Shown here: positions 1-8,921 of the stretch, piece by piece | Numbering within the stretch: position 1 is the first letter of the stretch | Layout: each line of letters begins with the position of its first letter | Source: Cellulophaga algicola DSM 14237 | GTDB taxonomy: Bacteria; Bacteroidota; Bacteroidia; Flavobacteriales; Flavobacteriaceae | DNA: 64,000 nt | Assembly (NCBI RefSeq): GCF_000186265.1 | Contig: NC_014934.1 | Coordinates: 3,906,001 to 3,970,000 of the forward strand | Reading direction: 5' to 3' | The notes under the pieces: model-generated | Database searches by the model: none | Seen by the model: only the letters and a program-made list of their open reading frames with translations | What the model was told of the DNA's origin: nothing | Program-made: the position numbers and the translations under genes

Positions 1-896
1 ATGATTTCAACCATATCATATTGATCAGATCTTGATTTAGGTAAGATTCCGTAAATGTCTTGAGGATTTTCTTTTGGTTTTTCGGACTTAATTCTATTAT
101 AACCCGCTTTATCAAAATCACCAATCTTACTCATGATATTTTTAATCGTATCTAAAGCATCAGCATCGTCTTTTGACTTATAATCTGTTACCCCACTAAT
201 CTCACAATGAGTTGTGGCACCGCCTAATGTTTCGTTATCAATACTTTCGCCAATAGCAGCTTTTACCAAATAACTTCCCGCTAAAAATATACTCCCGGTT
301 TTGTCTACAATTAAAGCTTCATCACTCATGATAGGTAAGTATGCTCCACCAGCCACACAGCTGCCCATTACAGCAGATATTTGGGTAATTCCCATGCTAC
401 TCATGACTGCGTTATTTCTAAAAATACGCCCGAAATGCTCTTTATCTGGGAAAATTTCATCCTGTAAGGGCAAATAGACGCCAGCACTATCTACTAAATA
501 AATTATGGGAAGTTTATTCTCAATAGCAATTTCTTGAGCTCTTAAATTCTTTTTTGCGGTAATAGGGAACCATGCACCTGCTTTTACAGTAGCATCATTA
601 GCAACAACAATACACTGCTTGCCTTTTACATATCCTATTTTTACGACTACACCACCAGAAGGGCAACCTCCGTGTTCTTTATACATACCGTCGCCGACAA
701 AAGCACCAACCTCTATAGATTCCGCTTTGTCATCTAATAAATAATCAACCCGCTCTCTAGCGGTCATTTTACCTTGAGCATGTTGCTTGTCAATTCGGCT
801 TTTTCCACCACCTAATTTAACAGTAGCTAGTCTTTTCTTTAATGCTGATAAAAGTAATTTATTATGATCTTCGTTTTTATTGAAGTTGATATCCAT
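1..896 (-). CDS. acyl-CoA carboxylase, carboxyltransferase (beta) subunit, partial
   Basis: The minus-strand reading frame starts at the ATG at 896 and runs off the left edge, so the C-terminal part is missing. The visible ~298 residues contain KLGGGKSRIDKQ, GGCPSGGVVVKIGYVKG, VANDATVKAGAWFPIT, YLVDSAGVYLP and MGSCVAGGAYLP. These are the crotonase-fold acyl-CoA and oxyanion-hole segments of biotin-dependent carboxyltransferase beta subunits. The VDSAG and KAGAWFP pattern resembles methylcrotonyl-CoA carboxylase (leucine catabolism), but propionyl-CoA carboxylase cannot be excluded without the C-terminus. It is divergently transcribed from the oxidoreductase at 974. Confidence 0.88.
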   Translation of the reverse strand, partial: MDINFNKNEDHNKLLLSALKKRLATVKLGGGKSRIDKQHAQGKMTARERVDYLLDDKAESIEVGAFVGDGMYKEHGGCPSGGVVVKIGYVKGKQCIVVANDATVKAGAWFPITAKKNLRAQEIAIENKLPIIYLVDSAGVYLPLQDEIFPDKEHFGRIFRNNAVMSSMGITQISAVMGSCVAGGAYLPIMSDEALIVDKTGSIFLAGSYLVKAAIGESIDNETLGGATTHCEISGVTDYKSKDDADALDTIKNIMSKIGDFDKAGYNRIKSEKPKENPQDIYGILPKSRSDQYDMVEI

Positions 897-973
897 AGGT
901 ACTAAAATTTCTTTAATGGGTATAAATATAAGGAGTAATTATTGATTAACTTTGATAATATATAAAGAGATAT

Positions 974-1957
974 ATGAAACAGAAACTACGTTGGGGAATA
1001 GTTGGTTTAGGGAGTATCGCAAATCATTTTGTAAAAGATCTTGCTTTAGTTGAAGCATCTGAATTGGTAGCGGTAGCATCTAGAAATCTTGATAAAGCTC
1101 AAGAATTTTCTAAAACCTATGCCTCTAAATATGCATTTGGTAGTTATGAGGAATTATTTAAATGTACTGAAGTAGATGTTATCTACATTGCCACCCCACA
1201 TTCATTTCATGCCAAAATAGCTATTGATGCTATGTATTACGGAAAGCATATTTTATGTGAAAAACCCTTAGGAGTGAATACTGCTGAAGTAGTTAAAATG
1301 TTTGAAGCTGCTAAAGAAAATAACGTGTTTTTAATGGAAGCCTTATGGAGTCGGTTTAATCCAAGTATTCAAAAAATAACTGAGCTGATTGCAGAGGGTG
1401 TTATTGGGGACATAAAATATGTTCATGCTGATTTTGCTTTTCCAGCATTGCATAGAGATGATGAGAATAGACTTTTAAATCCAAATTTGGCAGGAGGTTC
1501 ACTTTTAGATATAGGTATTTACCCTGTATTTTTAGCGTATTTGTTGTTAGGAAAACCTGATGATATTATGGCGTCTTCTAAGTTTTACAAAACAGGAGTA
1601 GAAATGCAGACGGCTATGATTTTTGATTATCCAGATGCACAAGCTGTTTTATATAGCGGATTAAATTCTAAGTCAGCAATGAAAGCTGAGATTTCAGGAA
1701 CTAAAGGAGCTATTTATATAAATCCAAGATGGCACGAAGCACAAGGTTTTGAGTTGGAACTTAACGAAAAAATTACGAAATTTGATTTACCGACGAAAGG
1801 TAGGGGGTATTATTATGAAATTTTGGAAGTTCAAAATTGTATAGGTAATAAGGAATTAGAAAGTACGTTATGGAATCATGAGGATAGCAGGAGTCTCATT
1901 GGGTTATTAGATAGTATTAGAGCTAAAACAGGAGTTGTTTTTCCTTTTGAAGAATAA
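974..1957 (+). CDS. Gfo/Idh/MocA family NAD(P)-dependent oxidoreductase
   Basis: This 327-residue protein has an N-terminal Rossmann fold with GLGSIA near residue 11. The family motif EKPLGVN lies at about residues 96-102, followed by the alpha/beta C-terminal domain (GGSLLDIGIYP around residue 175). Members oxidise or reduce sugars, inositols or related cyclic alcohols, or act as dimeric dihydrodiol dehydrogenases. The substrate cannot be read from sequence alone. Length is normal for the family. It stands alone, with 76 bp to the divergent carboxylase gene and about 80 bp to the next small gene. Confidence 0.88.
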   Translation: MKQKLRWGIVGLGSIANHFVKDLALVEASELVAVASRNLDKAQEFSKTYASKYAFGSYEELFKCTEVDVIYIATPHSFHAKIAIDAMYYGKHILCEKPLGVNTAEVVKMFEAAKENNVFLMEALWSRFNPSIQKITELIAEGVIGDIKYVHADFAFPALHRDDENRLLNPNLAGGSLLDIGIYPVFLAYLLLGKPDDIMASSKFYKTGVEMQTAMIFDYPDAQAVLYSGLNSKSAMKAEISGTKGAIYINPRWHEAQGFELELNEKITKFDLPTKGRGYYYEILEVQNCIGNKELESTLWNHEDSRSLIGLLDSIRAKTGVVFPFEE

Positions 1958-2036
1958 AACTTAGCGTTTCTAAATAGAAAACTCCTTAAAATAACGATAT
2001 TTGATCCCACCAACGAACTAAAAATTACAAGATATT

Positions 2037-2219
2037 ATGGGAATGAATAAAAACACGGTGCTCGCATGGGCTACTTTTATAATGATTTTTGTAGGATTAT
2101 CTTTAATAGCCTTAGGGGCTTTTAGGTATTACGAAGTTGCAGGGTATGGTTTTGCAGCTGTAGGAATTGGATTTTTAGCAGTTGCTTGGGTTTTTAATGC
2201 CTTGAAAGGAAGAGTTTAA
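2037..2219 (+). CDS. small two-TM membrane protein (CAL67264-like)
   Basis: This 60-residue protein is almost wholly hydrophobic. It has two predicted membrane helices (about residues 8-27 and 34-54) separated by a short FRYYEVAGYG loop, and ends in the basic KGRV. Small proteins of this shape precede ettA in other Flavobacteriaceae, and I recall the family label CAL67264. No function is known. It could equally start at the second Met (2043). The gap to ettA is 46 bp, so co-transcription is likely. Confidence 0.7.
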   Translation: MGMNKNTVLAWATFIMIFVGLSLIALGAFRYYEVAGYGFAAVGIGFLAVAWVFNALKGRV

Positions 2220-2265
2220 ATTTGACCACAAAATAAAGTACAAACAATTAAATATAGTTAATTAC

Positions 2266-3957
2266 ATGTCTGACGATAAGAAAGTAATTTTTTCCATGTC
2301 TGGGGTTACTAAAACCTATAAAACGGCAAATACACCCGTTTTAAAAAATATTTATTTAAGCTTTTTTTACGGAGCTAAAATAGGTATTCTTGGTCTTAAT
2401 GGATCAGGAAAGTCTACACTCCTAAAAATTATAGCAGGAGTTGATAAGAATTTTCAAGGAGATGTGGTTTTCTCTCCGGGCTACCGCGTAGGTTACCTAG
2501 AACAAGAGCCACAATTAGATGAGGATAAAACAGTGCTTGAAATTGTAAAAGAGGGTGTTGCAGATACGGTTGCAATTCTTGATGAATACAACAAGATAAA
2601 TGATATGTTTGGGTTAGAAGAAGTATATTCTGATGCAGATAAGATGGATAAGCTAATGGCGCGTCAAGCCGTGTTGCAAGATGAAATAGATGCCGCAAAT
2701 GCTTGGGAATTAGATACCAAATTAGAAATTGCTATGGATGCTTTACGTACTCCAGATTCTGATAAAAAGATTGGGGTTTTATCTGGAGGAGAGCGTAGGC
2801 GTGTAGCCTTATGCCGTTTGTTATTACAAGAGCCAGAAATATTGTTATTAGATGAACCTACGAACCACTTAGATGCAGAATCTGTACATTGGTTAGAGCA
2901 TCATTTAGCAGCATATAAAGGAACTGTTATTGCCGTAACGCATGATAGATACTTTTTAGATAATGTTGCGGGTTGGATTTTAGAATTAGATAGGGGAGAA
3001 GGTATTCCTTGGAAAGGAAATTATTCTAGCTGGTTAGATCAGAAGTCTAAGCGTATGGCAGATGAAAGTAAGGTTGCTTCCAAACGTCAAAAAACATTAG
3101 AACGCGAGTTAGAGTGGGTACGTCAAGGAGCAAAAGGCCGTCAGACTAAGCAAAAAGCACGTTTAAATAATTACGATAAGTTAATGAGTCAAGACCAAAA
3201 GGTACTTGATGAAAAACTTGAAATTTATATTCCTAATGGTCCACGTTTAGGAACCAATGTTATTGAAGCCGTTGGGGTTAGTAAAGCATACGGAGACAAA
3301 CTTTTATACGAAGATCTTAATTTTAAACTTCCACAAGCAGGTATCGTTGGGGTTATTGGACCAAACGGTGCTGGTAAAACTACCATTTTTAGAATGGTGA
3401 TGGGAGAAGAGAAATCTGATAAGGGAGAATTTGTAGTGGGTGATACTGCTAAAATCGCATATGTAGATCAAAGTCACTCTAACATTGATCCAGAGAAAAC
3501 AATCTGGCAAAACTTTAGTGATGAGCAAGAAATGATCATGATGGGAGGCCGTCAAGTAAATTCTCGCGCATATTTAAGTCGCTTTAACTTTTCAGGAAGT
3601 GAACAAAATAAAAAAGTGAATATGTTGTCTGGGGGGGAACGTAACCGCTTACATTTAGCAATGACCCTAAAAGAAGAAGGGAATGTATTGCTTCTAGATG
3701 AACCTACAAACGATCTTGATGTAAATACATTACGTGCATTAGAAGAAGGTTTAGAGAATTTTGCGGGTTGTGCCGTTGTTATTTCTCACGACCGTTGGTT
3801 CTTAGATCGTATTTGCACCCACATTTTAGCTTTTGAAGGAGATTCTCAAGTATATTTCTTTGAAGGATCATTCTCTGATTATGAAGAGAATAAAAAGAAA
3901 CGTTTGGTTGGCGATTTAATGCCGAAACGTATTAAGTATAAAAAACTAATTCGTTAA
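2266..3957 (+). CDS. ettA: energy-dependent translational throttle protein EttA (ABC-F)
   Basis: This 563-residue soluble ABC-F ATPase has two tandem ABC domains and no membrane segments. The Walker A motifs are GLNGSGKST (residues 43-51) and GPNGAGKTT (about 364-372). The signatures are LSGGERRR and LSGGERNR, and the Walker B motifs end in LLLDEPTNHLD and LLLDEPTNDLD. The linker between the domains is rich in Arg and Lys, as in EttA. The family binds the ribosomal E site and gates the first peptide bond according to the ATP/ADP ratio. Full length, with a strong hairpin terminator immediately downstream. Confidence 0.93.
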   Translation: MSDDKKVIFSMSGVTKTYKTANTPVLKNIYLSFFYGAKIGILGLNGSGKSTLLKIIAGVDKNFQGDVVFSPGYRVGYLEQEPQLDEDKTVLEIVKEGVADTVAILDEYNKINDMFGLEEVYSDADKMDKLMARQAVLQDEIDAANAWELDTKLEIAMDALRTPDSDKKIGVLSGGERRRVALCRLLLQEPEILLLDEPTNHLDAESVHWLEHHLAAYKGTVIAVTHDRYFLDNVAGWILELDRGEGIPWKGNYSSWLDQKSKRMADESKVASKRQKTLERELEWVRQGAKGRQTKQKARLNNYDKLMSQDQKVLDEKLEIYIPNGPRLGTNVIEAVGVSKAYGDKLLYEDLNFKLPQAGIVGVIGPNGAGKTTIFRMVMGEEKSDKGEFVVGDTAKIAYVDQSHSNIDPEKTIWQNFSDEQEMIMMGGRQVNSRAYLSRFNFSGSEQNKKVNMLSGGERNRLHLAMTLKEEGNVLLLDEPTNDLDVNTLRALEEGLENFAGCAVVISHDRWFLDRICTHILAFEGDSQVYFFEGSFSDYEENKKKRLVGDLMPKRIKYKKLIR

Positions 3958-3980
3958 GTACCGAATTGTTTGAATATAGA

Positions 3981-4010
3981 AAAAGGCCTTCCAAATTGGG
4001 AGGCCTTTTT
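3981..4010 (+). terminator. rho-independent terminator after ettA
   Basis: The stem AAAAGGCCT / AGGCCTTTTT closes a short loop and ends in a T-run. It lies 24 bp after the ettA stop. The symmetric A and T tracts mean it could also work for leftward transcription. Confidence 0.85.
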
Positions 4011-4096
4011 ATTTTGATATTTTGTAAACCAGCTAAATAGATTAGAAACAGTAGTTATAATTTAAAAAGCAGATAAAAACAAATGCAATTATTAGT

Positions 4097-4897
4097 TTAA
4101 TAATCCATTTTCGGATACCAATCTAATTGGATCACTTCGATAGTAGGATCTCCTTCATTGACTAATTTCTTAAACTTAGCAACATCACTCACCTCCGGAT
4201 TTCCTCTGTAATGGTAAGGATACACTTGTTTAGGCTTAAATTCTAAAACAGCACTCGCTGCGCTTTCTTCCGTCATTGTATAAGGAAGGTTCATACAAAT
4301 GAAAGCCTTATCAATATCTTTTAAAGCACGCATTTCAGGAATATCTTCGGTATCACCTGAAAAATAAATACGCTCCTCGTCTTTACTTAAAAGGTATCCG
4401 TTACCTCTCCCTTTTGTATGAAATTTTAAAGCTTCCTCACGTAAGTTGTACATTGGTATTGCTTCAATAGTAATACCATTAAAAACTGCCTTTTCCCCAT
4501 TGGCTAAAATTTGCAATTGCGATTTTAGATTTTCAGGTAATTTATCAGCCACTGCTTGTGGTACTATTATTTTAGTTTCAGAAAGATCCAAAGAATCTAG
4601 AGTAACACTATCTAAATGGTCACCGTGTATGTCGGTTATCAATAAAAGATTAGGTTTTTTTTGCTCGGTATATTCACCTGCCCCACCAACAGGATCAATA
4701 TAAATAGTAGTTTCGCCCCATTGCAATACAGCAGAAGCATGTTCAATAGGTGATATAGTGATAACGTCTTCCGTTTTTAGAACTGTTTCGGTTTCAGTGG
4801 GGTAATTTTCGACACCTATTTCTTCTTTTTTATTTTCTTTGCAGCCTATCGCAAAAAATCCTAATAAGCTTAGTGTTACTAACTTTTTCATAAGCAT
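4097..4897 (-). CDS. MBL-fold metallo-hydrolase lipoprotein
   Basis: The protein has 266 residues with a type II signal peptide: a basic start, LLGFFAIGC as lipobox, and a Lys/Glu-rich tail after the Cys. This implies anchoring in the cell envelope. The metallo-beta-lactamase fold is marked by the metal-ligand motif DIHGDHLD near residue 95 and a later FSGDTEDIP Asp/His region, resembling the UlaG-like/L-ascorbate lactonase branch. Substrate unknown. The start may be Met3 (4891). It lies 3 bp downstream of the GNAT gene and probably shares its transcript. Confidence 0.82.
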   Translation of the reverse strand: MLMKKLVTLSLLGFFAIGCKENKKEEIGVENYPTETETVLKTEDVITISPIEHASAVLQWGETTIYIDPVGGAGEYTEQKKPNLLLITDIHGDHLDSVTLDSLDLSETKIIVPQAVADKLPENLKSQLQILANGEKAVFNGITIEAIPMYNLREEALKFHTKGRGNGYLLSKDEERIYFSGDTEDIPEMRALKDIDKAFICMNLPYTMTEESAASAVLEFKPKQVYPYHYRGNPEVSDVAKFKKLVNEGDPTIEVIQLDWYPKMDY

Positions 4898-4900
4898 ACT

Positions 4901-5365
4901 TTATTTTAATTGTAGTTCCATTTTAATATCACTTCTGGCATAAGGTAAATCCGTTTCTAAGGGTACCTCCACAAAGTTATATTTTCTATAAAGGTATAAA
5001 GCGTGTGGAAGTTTAGTACTTGAATACAAAATAATTTTATCCCAATCGCTTTTCTCACCAAACCGTATTGCAAATTTTAATAATTCTTGTCCAATTTTAA
5101 GTCCTTGGTATTTTTCATTAACAGCCATTTTTCCTAATTCAAAACTAGTAGCATTAACTTTAAGGAACGAGAAACAGCCAACGATTTTTCCTTCATACTT
5201 TGCAAAGAAAATATGTCCGTTTTTTTTCAGTATGGTATTTTCGCAATCAGTAAGTAGTTCTTTATCCTTTTCTTCTACATAAAAATATTTTTTTAACCAT
5301 GCTACGTTTAAATCATAAAAATCTTTGGAATGTATTGATTCGTAAGGTATTATACTAACGGCCAT
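4901..5365 (-). CDS. GNAT family N-acetyltransferase
   Basis: The 154-residue protein shows the GNAT core: KYEGKIVGCFSFLKV (beta2-beta4), then MAVNEKYQGLKIGQELL, the acetyl-CoA pyrophosphate-binding R/QxxGxG/A-type loop, and a C-terminal ALYLYRKYNFVEVP. The loop reads QGLKIGQ, a relaxed version of the consensus. The acceptor is unknown. It is the first gene of a two-gene leftward unit with the MBL lipoprotein. Confidence 0.85.
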   Translation of the reverse strand: MAVSIIPYESIHSKDFYDLNVAWLKKYFYVEEKDKELLTDCENTILKKNGHIFFAKYEGKIVGCFSFLKVNATSFELGKMAVNEKYQGLKIGQELLKFAIRFGEKSDWDKIILYSSTKLPHALYLYRKYNFVEVPLETDLPYARSDIKMELQLK

Positions 5366-5518
5366 GTTTTATTTTTTTTATAGGCTTTAAAAATAAGGCA
5401 TTTGTGAACTATTTTTTGCTTAAAAAATCTAAAAATAAGTTTAAAACGTATATATTTCTGATACAAACAAACCCCCTCGTAAGAGGAAAACTAAAAAGAA
5501 CAATTAATTTTTTAAATT

Positions 5519-6406
5519 ATGGCAGAAACAAAAAGTAACAATGGATTAAAAGTTATAGCTGGTCTATTACTAGTATTGTTGGTTGGATTGGTAATTTATA
5601 CCGTGAGTCTTTATAAAGAAAAACAAGACAACACAGACAAGCTTAGCAAAGAAAAAGAATTGGTTGTAGAAGATTTAACAAGTCTACGTTCTGAATATGA
5701 CAAAGCAATTTTAGAAAGTAATGCAACTAATGAAGAGTTAGTAAGCGCAAGAGATAATATCGCAAAATATATTGATTCTGTTAAGACTATGAAACTTGAT
5801 ATTTCTGCTTTAGGGAAATATAGAAGACAAGTGAGTATTCTTACAAAAGAAAGACAACAATTAATTAGAAAAGTTGATTCTTTAACTCGTTCTAATGGTA
5901 GATTGGTAATGGAAAGAGATAGTACATTTACAGAATTAGAAAAACAAACTGTTTTCAACGATTCTTTAGTAGTGCAAAATACACAATTAGCAAATGTTGT
6001 TGAAAGAGGTTCAGCATTAAACATTTCTAAATTAGCGGTAGATGCAGTAAAAGAACGTAATAGTGGAAAATTAGTTTCTACGTCTAGAGCTGGTGCAACA
6101 GATAAATTTAAAGTGTGTTTTACACTTACAAATAACACAATTGCACAAGCTGGTGATAAAGCTTTTTATATTGAAGTTTTAGATCCTCAAGGAAATGTTT
6201 TAGGAGAGAGTTTTACTAAAACTAGTGATTCAGGAGCTTCTGTAACGTATAGTAAAGCAACTTCATTCTATTATGAAAATAAAGCTTTAGATGTTTGTGA
6301 TTACATCAACAAGCCATCAGGAGATTTCCAAAAAGGAAACTACATGGTTAACGTGTATGATAACAAACTTAAATTACTAGGAACAAGTAAGTTCACTTTA
6401 AAATAG
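5519..6406 (+). CDS. single-TM coiled-coil envelope protein
   Basis: The 295 residues comprise a short cytoplasmic N-terminus, one membrane helix (about 10-30), a long heptad-rich coiled coil (about 31-170), and a C-terminal beta-rich domain with FKVCFTLTNNTIAQAG and FYIEVLDPQGNVLGE. Similar proteins occur throughout Flavobacteriia as uncharacterised membrane proteins. I do not recognise a defined function. The architecture suggests an envelope scaffold with an exported sandwich domain. It is followed by a clear terminator, so it is probably monocistronic. Confidence 0.78.
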   Translation: MAETKSNNGLKVIAGLLLVLLVGLVIYTVSLYKEKQDNTDKLSKEKELVVEDLTSLRSEYDKAILESNATNEELVSARDNIAKYIDSVKTMKLDISALGKYRRQVSILTKERQQLIRKVDSLTRSNGRLVMERDSTFTELEKQTVFNDSLVVQNTQLANVVERGSALNISKLAVDAVKERNSGKLVSTSRAGATDKFKVCFTLTNNTIAQAGDKAFYIEVLDPQGNVLGESFTKTSDSGASVTYSKATSFYYENKALDVCDYINKPSGDFQKGNYMVNVYDNKLKLLGTSKFTLK

Positions 6407-6430
6407 TCTTAGACTAACCATTAACAAAAA

Positions 6431-6466
6431 AGGGGTAATCTTTCATTAGATTGCCCCTTTCTTTTT
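6431..6466 (+). terminator. terminator after the coiled-coil protein gene
   Basis: AGGGGTAATC and GATTGCCCCT form a 10-bp stem (one G.T pair) with an 8-nt loop, then CTTTTTT. It is 24 bp after the stop codon at 6406. Confidence 0.85.
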
Positions 6467-6623
6467 TACATGAATCTCTAATTGCCAACCTACACTACAA
6501 AATAGAGATGTAGGTCTTTGTGATTTACTTCCTGATTTTACTTCACAAATTTTAGGAAAAATCACTGAAATATGATGTTTTGGCAGATACCATGAAAATG
6601 TAAACCCTTTCGCCAAAAGATAT

Positions 6624-6920
6624 ATGTATTTAGGAATTCCGTCTAATCAAGGGTATTAGATGCAGGTAAAAAAGTTTCTGAATTACTTAAAATTCCTTTA
6701 GAGCATTTTCATATCAGAGTAGACATTGAAAAAAATTAGGAGTCCTGTGCATCTTACGTGTTAATGCAGATTTAGAGACGCTTAAAAAGAAAAAATAAGT
6801 AGTACTAAGGCCTACGATAAACTTGAAGTAAAGAAGTCATTTACTCAGAATTTTTAAAAGAAGTTTTCATCTCTTTGTTTGAGCAATTGATAGGAAGTAG
6901 AATATCTTAACGGAGTATAA
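6624..6920 (+). pseudogene. decayed coding remnant of unknown origin
   Basis: The 6467-7054 stretch has no open gene. The plus strand, however, gives short protein-like pieces in shifting frames: MYLGIPSNQGY then a stop, VLDAGKKVSELLKIPLEHF with a stop at 6737, LGVLCILRVNADLETLKKKK in the next frame, then VIYSEFLKEVFISLFEQLI. Read together they look like one gene broken by indels and stops. I do not recognise the family. A gene annotation would be wrong here, and chance composition remains possible. Confidence 0.35.
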
Positions 6921-7054
6921 AAATTAGAGTGTAAATAAAATTCATGAAAAAAAATAGAAAATGAAGTTTGTTTACATATTTTAAATAGAGACAATGGATT
7001 TTCGATTAGAAATCCTAAATTTTCAAAGAGATTGGAATTCTTATTTCTATTATA

Positions 7055-7096
7055 AAAAAGACTCTTACTAGAAATTTTTCAGGTAAGAGTCTTTTT
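7055..7096. terminator. bidirectional terminator at the fumC 3' end
   Basis: AAAAAGACTCTTAC and GTAAGAGTCTTTTT form a 14-bp inverted repeat 5 bp beyond the fumC stop. The flanking A and T tracts allow termination in either direction. Confidence 0.8.
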
Positions 7097-7100
7097 AATT

Positions 7101-8498
7101 TTATTTTAAAGTTCCAACCATTTCTTCTGGTTTAACCCATTCATCGTAATCTTCTGCAGTTACATACCCAAGATTAATAGCCTCTACTTTTAGAGTAGTT
7201 CCGTTTTTATGTGCAGTATTTGCAATTTCGGCAGCTTTATAATATCCTATTTTAGTATTTAATGCGGTGACTAGCATCAATGAATTATTAAGTAATTGCT
7301 TAATAACTTCATGATTAGGCTCAATGCCCACAGCACAATTTTCTTCAAAACTTGCACACGCATCTCCAAGAAGTTCTGCAGACTGCAAAATGTTTGCCGC
7401 CATCATAGGTTTAAATACATTTAACTCATAATGTCCTTGAGTACCACCAACGCTAATTGCGACATCATTACCCATAACCTGAGCGCATACCATCGTTAAT
7501 GCCTCACATTGCGTAGGATTAACTTTTCCTGGCATAATTGAACTACCAGGTTCATTCGCTGGAATAATAATTTCGCCAATTCCCGAACGTGGGCCAGAAG
7601 CCATCATTCTAATATCATTAGCAATTTTGTTTAAGGATACCGCTAGTTGTTTTAATGCTCCATGACTTTCTACAATAGCATCATGGGCAGCTAAAGCTTC
7701 AAATTTATTTTCAGCAGTTACAAAAGGTAATCCTGTAAACTCAGCTATAAAATCAGCTACTATAACATCGTAACCTTCAGGAGTGTTTAAACCAGTTCCT
7801 ACGGCTGTTCCTCCAAGAGCAAGTTCTGCTAAGTGAGGTAATGTGTTTTTTAATGCTTTTAATCCGTGATCTAATTGTGATACATACCCAGAGAATTCTT
7901 GTCCTAAAGTTAGGGGAGTAGCATCCATTAAATGGGTACGTCCAATTTTTACAACGTTTTTAAATTCGATCGTTTTTTTGTGTAATGTATCACGTAGCTG
8001 CGTTACTCCAGGAATAGTTACCTCAATAATTTTCTTATATGCAGCAATATGCATTCCTGTTGGAAAAGTGTCATTAGAAGATTGAGATTTGTTTACATCA
8101 TCATTAGGCTGAATTACTTTTTCGCCCGCTCCAATAATTCTGCCAGCAAGCTCCTGTGCTCTATTTGCAATAACCTCATTAACATTCATATTGCTCTGAG
8201 TACCAGAACCAGTCTGCCAAATAACTAAAGGGAATTGGTCATCATGTTTTTTTGCTAGAATTTCATCACAAACTTGGGCGATAAAATCTCTTTTTTCTTC
8301 AGAAAGAACTCCTAACTTATGATTTGCATAGGCTGCAGCTTTTTTTAAGTAAGCAAATCCGTATACAATATCTAATGGCATAGACCCAATTGGCCCTATT
8401 TTAAAATTGTTTCTTGAACGTTCTGTTTGGGCGCCCCAATATTTATCCGATGGAACTTCTACATTACCCATCGTGTCTTTTTCTATTCTAAAACTCAT
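7101..8498 (-). CDS. fumC: class II fumarate hydratase (fumarase C)
   Basis: This is a TCA-cycle cytosolic enzyme interconverting fumarate and L-malate. With the chosen start (ATG at 8498, [11 protein letters not shown]) it has 465 residues, the usual FumC length. It shows [12 protein letters not shown], the TH-containing [16 protein letters not shown], and the fumarase/aspartase signature [15 protein letters not shown] near residue 320. A longer frame opens at 8519, but the promoter element TATCTTTG (8529-8522) would place the transcript start between the two ATGs, so the second start is preferred. Confidence 0.95.
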   Translation of the reverse strand: MSFRIEKDTMGNVEVPSDKYWGAQTERSRNNFKIGPIGSMPLDIVYGFAYLKKAAAYANHKLGVLSEEKRDFIAQVCDEILAKKHDDQFPLVIWQTGSGTQSNMNVNEVIANRAQELAGRIIGAGEKVIQPNDDVNKSQSSNDTFPTGMHIAAYKKIIEVTIPGVTQLRDTLHKKTIEFKNVVKIGRTHLMDATPLTLGQEFSGYVSQLDHGLKALKNTLPHLAELALGGTAVGTGLNTPEGYDVIVADFIAEFTGLPFVTAENKFEALAAHDAIVESHGALKQLAVSLNKIANDIRMMASGPRSGIGEIIIPANEPGSSIMPGKVNPTQCEALTMVCAQVMGNDVAISVGGTQGHYELNVFKPMMAANILQSAELLGDACASFEENCAVGIEPNHEVIKQLLNNSLMLVTALNTKIGYYKAAEIANTAHKNGTTLKVEAINLGYVTAEDYDEWVKPEEMVGTLK

Positions 8499-8521
8499 AA
8501 GAAATTTATTAATGTACACTA

Positions 8522-8529
8522 CAAAGATA
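8522..8529 (-). promoter_or_regulatory. fumC promoter -7 element
   Basis: On the minus strand this reads TATCTTTG, an exact TAnnTTTG Bacteroidota -7 element. It lies 23 bp upstream of the preferred fumC ATG. No good -33 TTG is visible at the usual distance. Confidence 0.55.
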
Positions 8530-8614
8530 TTGCATTGTACTTTTTTTTTAGTGTCTCTTGAAAATAATTCTACTTTTTTTTAAAATTGATTTGTACTATT
8601 CATCATTTTCAAAG

Positions 8615-8622
8615 TATCTTTG
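8615..8622 (+). promoter_or_regulatory. promoter -7 element for the 60-aa membrane protein
   Basis: TATCTTTG matches TAnnTTTG, and a TTTG at 8590-8593 lies 21 bp upstream as a candidate -33 box. The element falls inside a longer possible reading frame and so argues for translation from the ATG at 8643. Confidence 0.6.
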
Positions 8623-8642
8623 TAATAATAAAAATTAATATC

Positions 8643-8825
8643 ATGTTTGAATTTGACCAATATTTAGGTTTTTTAGCGTTTTTAACCATTTTGACAATAG
8701 GTTTTTGGATAATGATTTTCCTATTAACTTTTGTAATACCTTACTGGTTAGGAGGAAACCTTATAGAGCTTTATAAAGAAAAGCGTGATGCTAAAAAAGC
8801 AAAGCTGAAAGAAGAAGAGCAATAA
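8643..8825 (+). CDS. small single-TM membrane protein
   Basis: This 60-residue protein has a hydrophobic segment of about 30 residues (about 8-38, FLAFLTILTIGFWIMIFLL) and a highly charged C-terminal tail (KEKRDAKKAKLKEEEQ), a tail-in topology. I do not recognise a family. The ATG at 8643 is chosen because a -7 promoter element at 8615-8622 rules out the upstream TTG. A palindromic terminator follows. Confidence 0.6.
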   Translation: MFEFDQYLGFLAFLTILTIGFWIMIFLLTFVIPYWLGGNLIELYKEKRDAKKAKLKEEEQ

Positions 8826-8870
8826 TAGATTCTATTTTTTTTGTCTAAATTGTTATCTAATAAATAAATA

Positions 8871-8901
8871 TAAAAAAAGAAGCCAATTGGCTTCTTTTTT
8901 G
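8871..8901. terminator. palindromic bidirectional terminator
   Basis: AAAAAAGAAGCC and GGCTTCTTTTTT flank a short AATT centre. It serves the plus-strand 60-aa gene and the minus-strand receptor gene ending at 8922. Confidence 0.85.
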
Positions 8902-8921
8902 TTTCTATAAGGGAACGAAAC

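Noticed and set aside
2429-2698. Minus-strand frame inside ettA
   Set aside because: It lies fully within a well-conserved gene and has no family features.
8586-8642. Upstream TTG start extending the 60-aa membrane protein to 79 aa
   Set aside because: A good promoter (TTTG and TATCTTTG) lies inside the extension.
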